Assembly: GCA_019192455.1 (NCBI GenBank)
Contig: JAHCML010000009.1
Coordinates: forward strand, 62,001 to 126,000
DNA length: 64,000 nt
DNA from: Alphaproteobacteria bacterium SS10
Lineage (GTDB): Bacteria > Pseudomonadota > Alphaproteobacteria > TMED2
Direction of reading: 5' to 3'
Made by a program: the position numbers and the translations under genes. Shown here in pieces: positions 55,411 to 64,000 of this stretch (positions are counted from its first letter, which is position 1; each line of letters starts with the position of its first letter). Below the pieces are notes generated by a model. That model worked only from the letters and a program-made list of their open reading frames with translations. It was not told where the DNA came from and made no database searches.

Positions 55411-55899
55411 TTAGTCAGCCTTCGCCAGGGTGCGGGCGAGGTCTAGGATCCGGCGACGGACACCGGTATCGCCAATGCTGTAATAGGCCCGAACCAGGTC
55501 CAGGGTCTCTTTACGCGCCATTGGGTCATTGTCGAGCCGCGCCTGTGGTTCCTCACCGAAGCCGGCGACCGGCTCGGTCGTGGCTTCCCCGGGCCCCTCA
55601 TAGATCGCGAGGACGTCGGCGGGCATATCATCGAAGAAGTAGTTTACCGAGACGTCGAGCAGGCGGCTCAAATGGAATAGGCGGCTGGCGCCGATCCGGT
55701 TGGCGCCGCGCTCATACTTCTGCACCTGCTGGAAGGTGAGGCCCAGGGCATCACCGAGCCGTTCCTGGCTCATGCCCAGTAGGGTCCGCCGCTGGCGCAG
55801 TCGCAGGCCCACATGCATGTCCACCGGGTGTGGACCGCTATCCTGTTTACGGGCACCACCAGATTGGGCTTGTCCTGGTTGATCCTGATCGAAAGGCAT
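55411..55899 (-). CDS. XRE-family transcriptional regulator
   Basis: The 162-residue protein has a central helix-turn-helix (about 27-85) with GLRLRQRRTLLGMSQERLGD and GLTFQQVQKYERGANRI, and an extra C-terminal helical part of about 70 residues. The form is widespread in alphaproteobacteria, often next to lnt and metK as here. Its targets are unknown. No obvious operator was seen upstream. Confidence 0.92.
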   Translation of the reverse strand: MPFDQDQPGQAQSGGARKQDSGPHPVDMHVGLRLRQRRTLLGMSQERLGDALGLTFQQVQKYERGANRIGASRLFHLSRLLDVSVNYFFDDMPADVLAIYEGPGEATTEPVAGFGEEPQARLDNDPMARKETLDLVRAYYSIGDTGVRRRILDLARTLAKAD

Positions 55900-56033
55900 A
55901 AACGGCTCTATTGGGCTATTCGACGGGCGAATATCTGTTTGGTTTCCTACACTAACTGGGTTGCCCGTTGGCTTGCCGACCCCGGTACCCGGTCATGTTT
56001 TGGTTGGCTTAACTGATCGATACACGCTTTGCG

Positions 56034-57767
56034 TTAGGTCGCAGTTTTATTGGTGCTGCGTACCGTCACGACCGTTATCACGATCCAACCAATCAGCAAG
56101 ATATAGAAAAACCACATCGGGGTGAAGTGAGATGCGTCATTCAGCTCACTCGATCCGTCTGGGGTGGCCCGATTGACCGGCTTTGGCAGCGGCATATCGA
56201 GGACATCGGCGGTGTTGATCGCACTCTGAACCAGCACCCGGCCATGGCCGTCGATGACCCCAGAGATGCCGGTATTGGCGACCCGAACAACCGGCAACCC
56301 AGTTTCAATCGCGCGCATTCTAGCGCTGAAGAAATGCTGATGTGGGCCAGCTGTGGCGCCGAACCAGGCATCATTGGTGACCGTCACAATCCAATCAGCC
56401 GACGATACGGCACCGCTGAAAAGCCCTGGAAAAATAACCTCATAGCAGACCATGGGCAGTGGCCGTGGCAGGCTGGGCGGCAGTAGCGGTGGTAGGTAGG
56501 TGGCGTCCAGGCGCTGGCCCGGGCTGAAATCAGAAGACCCAGCGGCAATCGCGTCCATACCCAGCGGGCGTAGGATCGAGCGGAGCGGTAGGAACTCACC
56601 AAACGGGACCAGCTTGACCTTGTCATACCGGCCCAGCGCATCCCCTGCCGCGTTCAGGGTGATCACACTGTTGTGATAGCGGAAGCCCCCTTCCTCATTA
56701 TCGTTCTCTAGCGGCTCCCGATGTGGCGTGCCGGTGAGGAGGTAGCCGTCATATGGGATTGCCAGGGACACGGCGGTCCGTGCCGCCTCATCAATGCCGA
56801 GGGCATAGGGCACCGCCGTTTCTGGCCAGATAATTATTGGCGGGATCGTATCGCCGTCATCGTCCGGTGGCTGGGTGGATAGGGTGATCAGCCGGTTCAG
56901 GATCTCACGCCGGTTTTCCGCATCCCACTTCTCAGTCTGCTGAACATTGGGTTGGATCAGCCGAACGGTGGTGCTGGCATGGTAAGTGGTTGGATTGTCG
57001 GACAGGCGTGCGGCACCCCAGGACCACAGGGCCACGGTGCCGATGATCGCCAACAGCGGCAGAGCCAGGCGCAGCCGCGCCTCAACCTTGCCCTGGCAGA
57101 GGGTCGCGAGGGCTAGTGGGACCGCAATCGCAAACAGGCTTAAGCCATAGCTGCTGATCAGGGCCGCCCCTTGCAGCAGTGCCTCACTACCGGCGAGGCC
57201 ATAGCCGACCAGGTTCCAGGGAAAGCCAGTCAGAACCGTGCCGCGCAGGAACTCAGCCAGGGTAAAGGCGGCGACTAGCGCCAGAAATCGACCGGTACCC
57301 TTAGCGCCAGAGGCGGTGACGGCGAGACCGGCCAGGCCCCAGAATATCGCAAGTCCAGCGGGCAGCAGGGTCACGGCAAACGGCACCAACCACCAATACT
57401 TGCCAATATCGGTGAACAGGGCCGCGCTGATCCAGTAGAGGCCAAAGGCCAGATAGCCAAAGCCAAAGGCCCAAGCGGTCGCAAACCCGCCCCGCTTTGT
57501 CGTTACCCCATCAAACAACCAGGCAAAGCCGATCCAAGCGATAGGCAAAGCAGGCAAGAAGTTGAGCGGGGCGAGGGATAGGACGGCCAGGGCACCCAGC
57601 AAGAACGCCAAGCCCATCCGCTTCCAAGGCTTAAGCGCCGCGCACCAGGCGGCGGGCCGCTCAAGCGGGGCAAGCCAGGCATCAAGCTGGCCCGGTACGC
57701 CTTTCAAGAAGAGGGGGCGCAGGGAGATGGGTTTCGGGACGGCCCAGGGCGCCTGACTGACTGCCAT
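56034..57767 (-). CDS. lnt: apolipoprotein N-acyltransferase
   Basis: Lnt adds the third acyl chain to lipoproteins at the outer face of the inner membrane. The 577-residue product has about six N-terminal helices (50-250), a periplasmic nitrilase-like domain (about 265-525) and a C-terminal helix. The catalytic triad is visible in WPETAVPY (E316), YDKVKLVPFGEFLP (K383) and MVCYEVIFP (C441). It follows the CBS-domain gene by 14 bases and MltA is among its likely substrates. Confidence 0.96.
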   Translation of the reverse strand: MAVSQAPWAVPKPISLRPLFLKGVPGQLDAWLAPLERPAAWCAALKPWKRMGLAFLLGALAVLSLAPLNFLPALPIAWIGFAWLFDGVTTKRGGFATAWAFGFGYLAFGLYWISAALFTDIGKYWWLVPFAVTLLPAGLAIFWGLAGLAVTASGAKGTGRFLALVAAFTLAEFLRGTVLTGFPWNLVGYGLAGSEALLQGAALISSYGLSLFAIAVPLALATLCQGKVEARLRLALPLLAIIGTVALWSWGAARLSDNPTTYHASTTVRLIQPNVQQTEKWDAENRREILNRLITLSTQPPDDDGDTIPPIIIWPETAVPYALGIDEAARTAVSLAIPYDGYLLTGTPHREPLENDNEEGGFRYHNSVITLNAAGDALGRYDKVKLVPFGEFLPLRSILRPLGMDAIAAGSSDFSPGQRLDATYLPPLLPPSLPRPLPMVCYEVIFPGLFSGAVSSADWIVTVTNDAWFGATAGPHQHFFSARMRAIETGLPVVRVANTGISGVIDGHGRVLVQSAINTADVLDMPLPKPVNRATPDGSSELNDASHFTPMWFFYILLIGWIVITVVTVRSTNKTAT

Positions 57768-57781
57768 AAGCTGACCAGTTT

Positions 57782-58837
57782 CTAACTTTGGTTGGAGGCG
57801 CCGGTAACGGTCGCGCCTTGTCCCTCATCGGTACGGCCTGCGGTCCGGTAATGGTGCACCCGCAAACGGCGAATGCGGCGGGGATCACATTCTAACACCT
57901 CAAACTCAAGGCCTGAGCTATGGGGGATTAGGGCGCCGCGATTTGGCACCTCACCGGCCAGGGCGAAAACCAGGCCGCCCAGCGTGTCGATGTCTTCCCG
58001 CTCTTCCTCGGTCAGCAGGTGGCCGACATGGGCCTCAAAATCATCGATATCCAAGCGGGCATCGACGATCAGGGTGCCGTCTGGCTGTTCCACCAACTGT
58101 GGTGCCTCATCCGTCTCATGCTCATCGCGGATTTCACCGACGATCTGCTCAACCAGATCTTCAATGGTCACCAGGCCATCAATGCCGCCGAATTCATCAA
58201 CGACAAGGGCCAGGTGGGTCTGCTTCATCCGCATCTCAAGCAGCAAATCCATGACCGGCATTGAGGGGGCAACAATCATGGGGTTGCGGACCAGATCAGT
58301 CAGCACGAGCGGCTTACCGGCTGCCAGGGCCGCCAGCACATCCCGGATGTGCAGAACGCCGACAACCTCATCCAGGCTCTCGCGATAAACCGGCATCCGG
58401 CTGTGGGTCTTGTTGGCCAGCAGCTTCAGCAGATCACTTTGCGGGGTGTCGACCTCAATCGCATTGATGTCCACCCGCGGGACCATGCAGTCTTCGGCTG
58501 AGAGGTCGCGCAGCGCTAGCACGTTCTGGATCAGCATCCGCTCATGCGCGGCGGCGGCGTTATCAGCCTCGGCGCCATTGCGACCATTGCCGTTCTTGCC
58601 GCCGTTTTTGCTGTTGCCGGTCATCTCGCCATAGATGGCGGCATCGACGCCGATATCATTGCCGTCATCGCCACCAAACAGGCGTTTGATCCGCGCCATT
58701 AGGCCATCGCCGCCGTTGTTATCAGCGGGGTTGTAGGTTTTCTGGCTGATCGGTGCCCCACCCGTGTGGGGCTTGGGACTAGATCCCGGTGGTTCTTCAC
58801 CCGCGGGCATGCTGGATTTGGTTGGTTGCTCACTCAT
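57782..58837 (-). CDS. CorC/TlyC-type CBS-domain protein
   Basis: The 351-residue product has a disordered N-terminal part rich in Gly and Asn (about 1-95), a CBS pair (about 115-235, with CMVPRVDINAIEVDTP) and a C-terminal CorC_HlyC domain (about 250-330) with LVVDEFGGIDGLVTIEDLVE. It lacks membrane helices. Relatives are called magnesium/cobalt efflux protein CorC or haemolysin C, with uncertain function. The start overlaps ybeY by four bases (ATGA). Confidence 0.92.
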   Translation of the reverse strand: MSEQPTKSSMPAGEEPPGSSPKPHTGGAPISQKTYNPADNNGGDGLMARIKRLFGGDDGNDIGVDAAIYGEMTGNSKNGGKNGNGRNGAEADNAAAAHERMLIQNVLALRDLSAEDCMVPRVDINAIEVDTPQSDLLKLLANKTHSRMPVYRESLDEVVGVLHIRDVLAALAAGKPLVLTDLVRNPMIVAPSMPVMDLLLEMRMKQTHLALVVDEFGGIDGLVTIEDLVEQIVGEIRDEHETDEAPQLVEQPDGTLIVDARLDIDDFEAHVGHLLTEEEREDIDTLGGLVFALAGEVPNRGALIPHSSGLEFEVLECDPRRIRRLRVHHYRTAGRTDEGQGATVTGASNQS

Positions 58838-59400
58838 TGTGCTGAGGCCTCTTCGTCAACGGCCAAACCAACACGATCAAAGCGATAGGGGTCATCGAGA
58901 CCCAACCGGCGTAACGCCAACACTTCCAACTGCTCCATAAAAGCGGCCTGTTCGTCATCTTCATGGTCCAGGCCGACCAGGTGATACAGCCCGTGCACCA
59001 CCAAATGGGTGACGTGCTGCCATATGGGAATATCCCGCGCTTGGGCCTCGGTTGCAACCACATCCTGGGCCAGGATCAAGTCACCGATGGGCAGCGCCTC
59101 CATCCCGGGCAGGGCGGACACAGTTTCGCCCGTCTCAAATTGCGGGAAGGACAGCACATTCGTCGGCTTATCCTTGCCCCGATAATCCCGGTTTAGCTCA
59201 CGTACGGCATCGTTATCCGTCAGGACAACTGAGACTTCCCAGCCAAGCTCACTCGGCCAGTCGGCGGGTTTGCCATTGGCGATCAGCTCTTCGTGACCAG
59301 CATTCAGGGCATCTTGGACCACTTGCACAGGCGTTTTGGGCGCGAGGGCAGCGGCCCATTGGTCATCCGCGACCTCTAGGATCAGGGCAGGCTGGGTCAT
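58834..59400 (-). CDS. ybeY: endoribonuclease YbeY / rRNA maturation factor
   Basis: YbeY is a metal-dependent RNase needed for 16S rRNA 3' maturation and 70S quality control. The zinc triad is visible in HGLYHLVGLDH (H136, H140, H146), and VLTDNDAVRELNRDYRGKD is typical. The product is 188 residues. Both ends overlap neighbours by four bases, so it lies in a tightly coupled operon between phoH-like and corC-like genes, as in E. coli ybeZYX. Confidence 0.96.
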   Translation of the reverse strand: MTQPALILEVADDQWAAALAPKTPVQVVQDALNAGHEELIANGKPADWPSELGWEVSVVLTDNDAVRELNRDYRGKDKPTNVLSFPQFETGETVSALPGMEALPIGDLILAQDVVATEAQARDIPIWQHVTHLVVHGLYHLVGLDHEDDEQAAFMEQLEVLALRRLGLDDPYRFDRVGLAVDEEASAQ

Positions 59401-60443
59401 TCGGGCTGTTTCTTTGTTTTATCAGCCCGGGCATAGGCACGGACGATCCGGGCCACCAGCGCATGGCGCACCACATCTTCAGCGGCGAAGCGGACAATAT
59501 CCATATCCTCCTCCTCGCCGAGGATATCCAACGCCTCCAACAGGCCAGAGCGGACATTGGGCGGCAGGTCGATCTGGCTCGGATCGCCGGTCACAACCAT
59601 GCGGCTATTCTCACCCAGGCGGGTCAGCACCATGCGCATCTGCATCGTGGTGGTGTTCTGCGCCTCATCCAGGATCACGAACGCATTGGCCAGGGTACGG
59701 CCGCGCATGAAGGCAAGCGGGGCCACTTCGATCTGCCCACTCTCCAGCCGTTTGGCCGTGCGTTCTGGGCCCAAAAGATCAAACAGCGCGTCATAAATCG
59801 GGCGCAGATAGGGGTCGACCTTGTCCCGCATATCACCGGGCAGGAAGCCAAGGCGCTCACCGGCCTCAACCGCGGGGCGGGTGATGATGATCCGGTCCAC
59901 CTCTTCCGCCAGAAACCGGCGCACTGCCTCAGCGACGGCGAGGTAGGTTTTACCGGTACCGGCCGGGCCAACGCCAAAGACAAGGGCGCTATCGGCCATG
60001 GCCTGAAGGTAGCGCGCCTGGGTTGGGCTGCGTGGCATCAGACCGGCGGCATTGCTGTGCCCACGGCCAGGTTTACCGCCCCGCTCAACCACCGGGGTTC
60101 CGGCACCGATGGCGCGGAGGGCGGCAGCCCGTGCGGTTTCATCAAGATTGCCCATGGCACTCCTCAACACGGCATCAATCTCAGCCGGTCCAACCTCAAG
60201 CCCGTGCTTCAACCGCTGCCAGATCGTTTCCAGCGCGGTGCGGGCGGTTTCAACCGACTCTTCTGGGCCGATCAGGGCAAGGCGATTGCCCCGGCTCGCG
60301 ATCTGCAGGCCCAGCTGGTGTTCGATACGCGCAAGATGGGCGTCATGCTCGCCGCAGAGAAGGGCGAGCAGGTGGTTATCGTCGAATTCCAGGGTGATCT
60401 GATTGTTCAGATCCGATGGTTTTGCGGTCTTGCTATCGCTCAA
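59397..60443 (-). CDS. ybeZ: PhoH-like ATPase (YbeZ)
   Basis: The 348-residue protein has a short KH-like N-terminal part (about 14-90) and a PhoH P-loop ATPase domain with [35 protein letters not shown] (Walker B) and [13 protein letters not shown]. YbeZ works with YbeY in RNA metabolism. Four-base overlaps join it to miaB upstream and ybeY downstream. Confidence 0.96.
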   Translation of the reverse strand: MSDSKTAKPSDLNNQITLEFDDNHLLALLCGEHDAHLARIEHQLGLQIASRGNRLALIGPEESVETARTALETIWQRLKHGLEVGPAEIDAVLRSAMGNLDETARAAALRAIGAGTPVVERGGKPGRGHSNAAGLMPRSPTQARYLQAMADSALVFGVGPAGTGKTYLAVAEAVRRFLAEEVDRIIITRPAVEAGERLGFLPGDMRDKVDPYLRPIYDALFDLLGPERTAKRLESGQIEVAPLAFMRGRTLANAFVILDEAQNTTTMQMRMVLTRLGENSRMVVTGDPSQIDLPPNVRSGLLEALDILGEEEDMDIVRFAAEDVVRHALVARIVRAYARADKTKKQPE

Positions 60444-61900
60444 GACGCAACCTCCAGCTCGCTGCCCATCACCTCATCAGCAACGGTGACAATGTCACCG
60501 GTGACGCTGTTCGCGTGGGCGCTGGCGATCTTCACATCTACCACCTGGCCAAACAGCCGCTCATTCGCCGTCACGTGGACCGACTGCATGTAGGGCGAGC
60601 GGCCATGCAACTGGCCCGGGATCCGGCCCATACGGTCCAGCAGTACTGGCACGGTCTCGCCGATCATCCGGCGGTTGAAGGCATCCTGCTGGGCATTCAG
60701 TAGCTGCTGAAGTGCGCTCAGCCGCTCGGACTTCACGTCTTCAGGCACTTGGGTCTTGGCATCGGCCGCTGGCGTGCCCGGGCGGGTGGAGTATTTGAAC
60801 GAGTAGGCTTGCGCATACTCAACCTCTTGAACCAGGCGCAGGGTATCGGCGAAGTCCTTATCGCTCTCACCTGGGAAGCCGACGATGAAGTCAGAGGATA
60901 GCGCCAGGTCGGGGCGGGCCGTCCGCAGCCGGTCAATGATCTGGTGGTAGAACTTGGCATCATGCTTACGGTTCATGGCCGCCAAAATGCGATCAGAGCC
61001 GGCTTGGATGGGCAGATGCAGGAACGGCATCAAGCCTGGGATCGCGCCATGGGCCTCAATCAACGCATCATCCATGTCGCGCGGGTGCGAGGTGGTGTAG
61101 CGCAGGCGCTCAATGCCATCGATCTCCGCCAGCTCATACAGCAGACGGGCGAGGCCCCAATCGGAACCATCCGGCCCCTCACCGTGATAGGCATTCACGT
61201 TTTGGCCCAGGAGGTTCAGCTCTTTCGTGCCGCCAGCCGCTAACCGTTTCGCTTCCGTAATAAGCTGGGCGACGGGGCGGGAGTATTCGGCACCACGGGT
61301 ATAGGGAACAACACAGAAGGCGCAGAACTTATCGCAGCCTTCCTGAACCGAGAGGAACGCGCTGGGGCCTGGATTACTGGCGTTCTTCTCTGCCTCGCCT
61401 TGCAGTTGATCGAACTTCTCATCCACCGCGAAATCGGTGTTGATCAGCCGCTTGCCGCCGGTGCCCTTCTCAACCGCCGCCACCATCTCAGGCAGGGCAT
61501 GATAGGCCTGGGGCCCGAACACCATATCGACATAGGGTGCGCGCTCGGTGATCTCTTCACCCTCTGCCTGGGCGACGCAGCCAGCGACAGCGATAGCCGT
61601 CTTCTTGCCCTTAGCGGCGCGGGCATCCTTCACCTTGCGTAACCGGCCAAGGTCGGAGAACACCTTCTCCGTCGCTTTTTCCCGGATATGGCAGGTGTTC
61701 AGGATAACCAGATCCGCATCCTCTGGTGCCTCCACGGGCTTATAGCCCAGCGGGGTGAGGAGGTCGGCCATCCGCTCACTGTCATAGACATTCATCTGAC
61801 AGCCCCAGGTACGGATCAGCACGCCCTTGGTGTCTGGGCGCTCTTCGGCTGGGTTTTCGGGCGCGGTATCAGGCGCGGTTTTGGTTTGGCTATTGTTCAT
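60440..61900 (-). CDS. miaB: tRNA-2-methylthio-N6-dimethylallyladenosine synthase
   Basis: MiaB is a radical-SAM methylthiotransferase acting on A37 of tRNA. The N-terminal cluster ligands are C34 (WGCQMN), C70 (NTCHIREKA) and C108 (AGCVAQAEG). The radical-SAM cluster is CDKFCAFC at C189, C193 and C196. A TRAM domain ends the 486-residue protein. The first 24 residues are a polar tail. Confidence 0.97.
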   Translation of the reverse strand: MNNSQTKTAPDTAPENPAEERPDTKGVLIRTWGCQMNVYDSERMADLLTPLGYKPVEAPEDADLVILNTCHIREKATEKVFSDLGRLRKVKDARAAKGKKTAIAVAGCVAQAEGEEITERAPYVDMVFGPQAYHALPEMVAAVEKGTGGKRLINTDFAVDEKFDQLQGEAEKNASNPGPSAFLSVQEGCDKFCAFCVVPYTRGAEYSRPVAQLITEAKRLAAGGTKELNLLGQNVNAYHGEGPDGSDWGLARLLYELAEIDGIERLRYTTSHPRDMDDALIEAHGAIPGLMPFLHLPIQAGSDRILAAMNRKHDAKFYHQIIDRLRTARPDLALSSDFIVGFPGESDKDFADTLRLVQEVEYAQAYSFKYSTRPGTPAADAKTQVPEDVKSERLSALQQLLNAQQDAFNRRMIGETVPVLLDRMGRIPGQLHGRSPYMQSVHVTANERLFGQVVDVKIASAHANSVTGDIVTVADEVMGSELEVAS

Positions 61901-61969
61901 GGCAGCGGGGATTTACAGTGGCTGCTTGAAGGCTGCAAGGCAAGTCTGCCGGAAATTAGGGCAAAGCGC

Positions 61970-62836
61970 CTATGCGGCAAGCGCTTCCGGGCTTGGATCA
62001 GGCGTTCTCTCTGGCACGCCGGCAAGGCCATCGAGGGGCAGGCCGCCATTGATCTGGTCGATAGCCCCGCGCACCGCATCCTCGGCCTGCTTTGCCATGT
62101 CCTTACGGCTCGCCCCCGCAACCTTGATCGGCTTCAGAAAGGCCACCGTCACCGTGCAGTGGCCGAGGCAGGCCAGGCGCCATAGATGGGGCATCAGGTC
62201 CATATCGCCGTACCAGGCATAGACATGGCGCATATCCCGGCCAAGCGGCAGGTTATCCAAATGGGTGCAAAGAACGGCAATCGGCTGGATGGTCAGCTGG
62301 GTATCGCCCTCCCCATTCCCCGCGGCTAAATCAGCGACAGAGAACAGCGCGGATTTGAACGGCAAGACGCCAAGGCTGTCGGATGATGTGCCCTCTGGGA
62401 ACAGAATCAGATCGGTGCCATCGGTCACCCGGTCGGCCATGTTGCGCCGCTGGTTGTCCAGGTCGCGGCGGTTCCGCTCAATGAACACGGTGCGCTGTAG
62501 GCGGGCCAGCGTGCCAAAGAGTGGCCAGCTCGCCACCTCAGCCTTGGCAACAAAACTGCCAGGGATCAGCGAGCCCAGAACCGGGATATCGAGATAGGAT
62601 GTGTGGTTTGAGACGAACAGCAATGGCTTTGTCTCCACCGGCTTGCCATGCAGTTCAATCTCAATGCCAAACACCTTACAGGCCAGCTTGTGAAACATCA
62701 GCGGGATGCGATGCTCATGGGCGCGGCGAAGGGATGGTACGGCCAGAATGATGGCCTGGATCCCACCGACCAGCAGGACCATCAGGAGGAAGGTCAACAG
62801 GCGGACGGTGCCAAGTATGCGGGAGCCGGTGGGCAT
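61970..62836 (-). CDS. plsC: 1-acyl-sn-glycerol-3-phosphate acyltransferase family protein
   Basis: The 288-residue protein has a hydrophobic N-terminal segment (about 10-33) and the PlsC motifs NHTSYLD (H78 to D83) and FPEGTSSDS. PlsC makes phosphatidic acid at the inner membrane. Because an OlsB-like gene lies 24 bases upstream, this copy could instead be an OlsA-type acyltransferase, which adds the second acyl chain of ornithine lipid; sequence alone does not decide. Confidence 0.92.
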   Translation of the reverse strand: MPTGSRILGTVRLLTFLLMVLLVGGIQAIILAVPSLRRAHEHRIPLMFHKLACKVFGIEIELHGKPVETKPLLFVSNHTSYLDIPVLGSLIPGSFVAKAEVASWPLFGTLARLQRTVFIERNRRDLDNQRRNMADRVTDGTDLILFPEGTSSDSLGVLPFKSALFSVADLAAGNGEGDTQLTIQPIAVLCTHLDNLPLGRDMRHVYAWYGDMDLMPHLWRLACLGHCTVTVAFLKPIKVAGASRKDMAKQAEDAVRGAIDQINGGLPLDGLAGVPERTPDPSPEALAA

Positions 62837-62860
62837 ATCAGTCGGGGCGTTCGCTAGACG

Positions 62861-63682
62861 TCAGTTGGATGCGCTACTGGCGTCGGCGTCTTTCTCGTCA
62901 TTAATCCGACGGGTGTAGTGGTCGTAGTATTTGGAGGTGACCGTATCGGTCTTCACCACCACACAAACGTCGGTTGTGTGGAACTGCGGATCAATCACCG
63001 CGCCGTCTCCAAACTTCGCACCCAGGCGCAGATAACCCTTAATCAGGGGTGGCATCTCATTCAGCGCGCGCTTGGGGTCAATCTGATCGGCGGGTAGCCG
63101 GTTCATATCGACATAACGGTCGCGCACGGCCACGGGCCGCAGTTCTTCCGGCGCCATGTGGTGATGGTGCAGGTAGGAAAACGCCATCGCATGTTCATCC
63201 GGATCAACGCCGGGGAAACTCGCACAGCCAAACATGAAGCCGATATCGTAATGGAACACGTAAGCGGCCAAACCGCGCCATAGCAGCTGCATGGTTGGGC
63301 GGTCGCGATACTCGGCATGAACGCAAGAGCGGCCGAGCTCCAGGATGTCGCCCGGCTGCTGAACCAGCGGGTCGATATCGTACTCATCAACCGAGTAGAA
63401 TTGGCCAGCCTTCTGGGCCAGTTCACGGCGCATCAGGCGGTAGGTGCCGACGATCTGATTACGCTCATGATCCATCACCATCAGGTGGTCGGCATGGTCA
63501 TCGAACGCATCCATATCCTTACGCTCGGCGGCCATGGCCTCATCCGGCTTTGCGGCCATTTCTTCATAGAAGATTTCGTAGCGCAGGCGCTGAACGGCGG
63601 CCACATCCTCCGGCCCCGTGGCTAGTCGTGCGCCGAGGCGGCCAAGGCGCAGGCCGTCCCCTTGCAAAAGCTCCAAACTCAC
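62861..63682 (-). CDS. olsB: OlsB-like ornithine-acyl-ACP N-acyltransferase
   Basis: The product resembles OlsB (GNAT-like, PF13444): LATGPEDVAAVQRLRYEIFYEEM, then VGTYRLMRRE, ELGRSCVHAEYRDRPTMQLLW and FMFGCASFPGVDP. OlsB makes lyso-ornithine lipid from ornithine and 3-hydroxyacyl-ACP. The GTG at 63682 gives 273 residues; a TTG at 63706 is possible. The adjacent acyltransferase may complete ornithine lipid, a phosphate-free membrane lipid common in alphaproteobacteria. Confidence 0.88.
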   Translation of the reverse strand: MSLELLQGDGLRLGRLGARLATGPEDVAAVQRLRYEIFYEEMAAKPDEAMAAERKDMDAFDDHADHLMVMDHERNQIVGTYRLMRRELAQKAGQFYSVDEYDIDPLVQQPGDILELGRSCVHAEYRDRPTMQLLWRGLAAYVFHYDIGFMFGCASFPGVDPDEHAMAFSYLHHHHMAPEELRPVAVRDRYVDMNRLPADQIDPKRALNEMPPLIKGYLRLGAKFGDGAVIDPQFHTTDVCVVVKTDTVTSKYYDHYTRRINDEKDADASSASN

Positions 63683-63900
63683 CGGTGCTATCCCCGCTAC
63701 TCTCAATGCCCGGCGGTATAGGGTCCGGGCTGATTATTCTGTGCCTTGGTTGTACCCAACGATGGTCCCAAGGGCTGGCGCTCACGTCGCCGTGCGATTG
63801 GCCGCAATATGATGTCGAGCTTTGTTATTGCCAAGCATAACCGGCCCGCAAGAAACAAAAATTGATCTGGGGTGGCCTTAGAACGGGCGCCTAGAGCGTA

Positions 63901-63933
63901 AAGAAAAAGCCCGCCTCAGGCTTGGGACGGGCT
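63901..63933 (-). terminator. Rho-independent terminator of the gene entering from the right
   Basis: On the minus strand AGCCCG (63933-63928) pairs with CGGGCT (63913-63908), with extra pairs inside, and is followed by TTTTTCTTT. It lies 29 bases past the stop of the partial gene at the edge. Confidence 0.88.
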
Positions 63934-63961
63934 CTTCTATATCAAATCTCAGCGCTTGGAA

Positions 63962-64000
63962 TTACTTCCGGCGACCACGCTTGCGGGTGGTTTTGGTGCC
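63962..64000 (-). CDS. C-terminus of a basic protein (partial)
   Basis: Only the last 12 codons and the stop lie in the window, reading GTKTTRKRGRRK. The Lys/Arg-rich end would suit a nucleic-acid-binding or ribosomal protein, but this is too short to identify. The downstream terminator supports it as a real gene end. Confidence 0.6.
   Translation of the reverse strand, partial: GTKTTRKRGRRK

Noticed and set aside
59052-60593. A 513-codon plus-strand open frame
   Set aside because: It lies antisense to ybeZ and ybeY, whose motifs are intact. The frame has no recognisable domain and looks like a by-product of codon bias.
1-64000. CRISPR array, prophage or insertion sequence
   Set aside because: No regularly spaced repeats, transposase, integrase or phage structural genes were seen on either strand.

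Overview
This window is a piece of chromosome from an alphaproteobacterium, probably a Rhodospirillales-like lineage. The evidence is gene order and family content; no rRNA is present to fix the taxon. Diagnostic groupings are the block aroE-coaE-dnaQ-secB-fxsA-tim44-mltA-maf-ppsR next to hemE-hemJ-rho, and the long translation cluster running from pnp up to plsC. No prophage, insertion sequence or CRISPR array was seen. Coding density is high, with frequent 1, 4 or 8 base overlaps between neighbours.

Bases 1-12.7 kb: Smr-domain protein, an exported unknown, shikimate dehydrogenase, CoaE, DNA polymerase III epsilon, SecB, FxsA, Tim44-like protein, MltA, Maf and the PPDK/PEP-synthase regulatory protein, then an intergenic stretch with an AT-rich segment and degenerate DnaA boxes, then hemE, hemJ and rho. 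This is the gene arrangement known around the origin in Caulobacter and Rickettsia, so the stretch near 9.1-9.4 kb is proposed as oriC.

Bases 12.7-27.9 kb: a membrane protein carrying eight CxxC motifs, a degenerate receiver-like protein behind two perfect palindromes, tRNA-Gly(GCC), ProX-type tRNA editing protein, CnoX-like thioredoxin-TPR protein, LON-domain protein, YcaR/Trm112-like protein, DUF971 and DUF1127 proteins, a GcvA-like regulator, ThpR, a Tas-type aldo-keto reductase, a FIST sensor protein, a GDSL esterase divergent from an ABC ATPase/permease pair, and a Bax-inhibitor-1 family protein.

Bases 27.9-42.7 kb is the accessory part: a large hybrid histidine kinase with Hpt, a SAM hydrolase family protein, LemA, a photolyase split into two genes in inverted domain order, a GntR/FCD regulator with a near-perfect palindrome, two tandem paralogous genes of unknown function preceded by matching regulatory blocks, a TerB-like membrane protein, two glycerophosphodiesterases and a two-domain methyltransferase.

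Bases 42.7-64 kb is a run of conserved translation, RNA and envelope genes, all on the minus strand: (transcription order) olsB-like, plsC, miaB, phoH-like, ybeY, corC-like, lnt, an XRE regulator, metK, trmB, rimP, nusA, ylxR, infB, rbfA, truB, rpsO, pnp. A partial basic protein enters at the right edge. The most novel items are the inverted split photolyase with a four-cysteine iron-sulfur-like pattern, the tandem unknown genes with phase-conserved promoter blocks, the eight-CxxC membrane protein, and the candidate replication origin.
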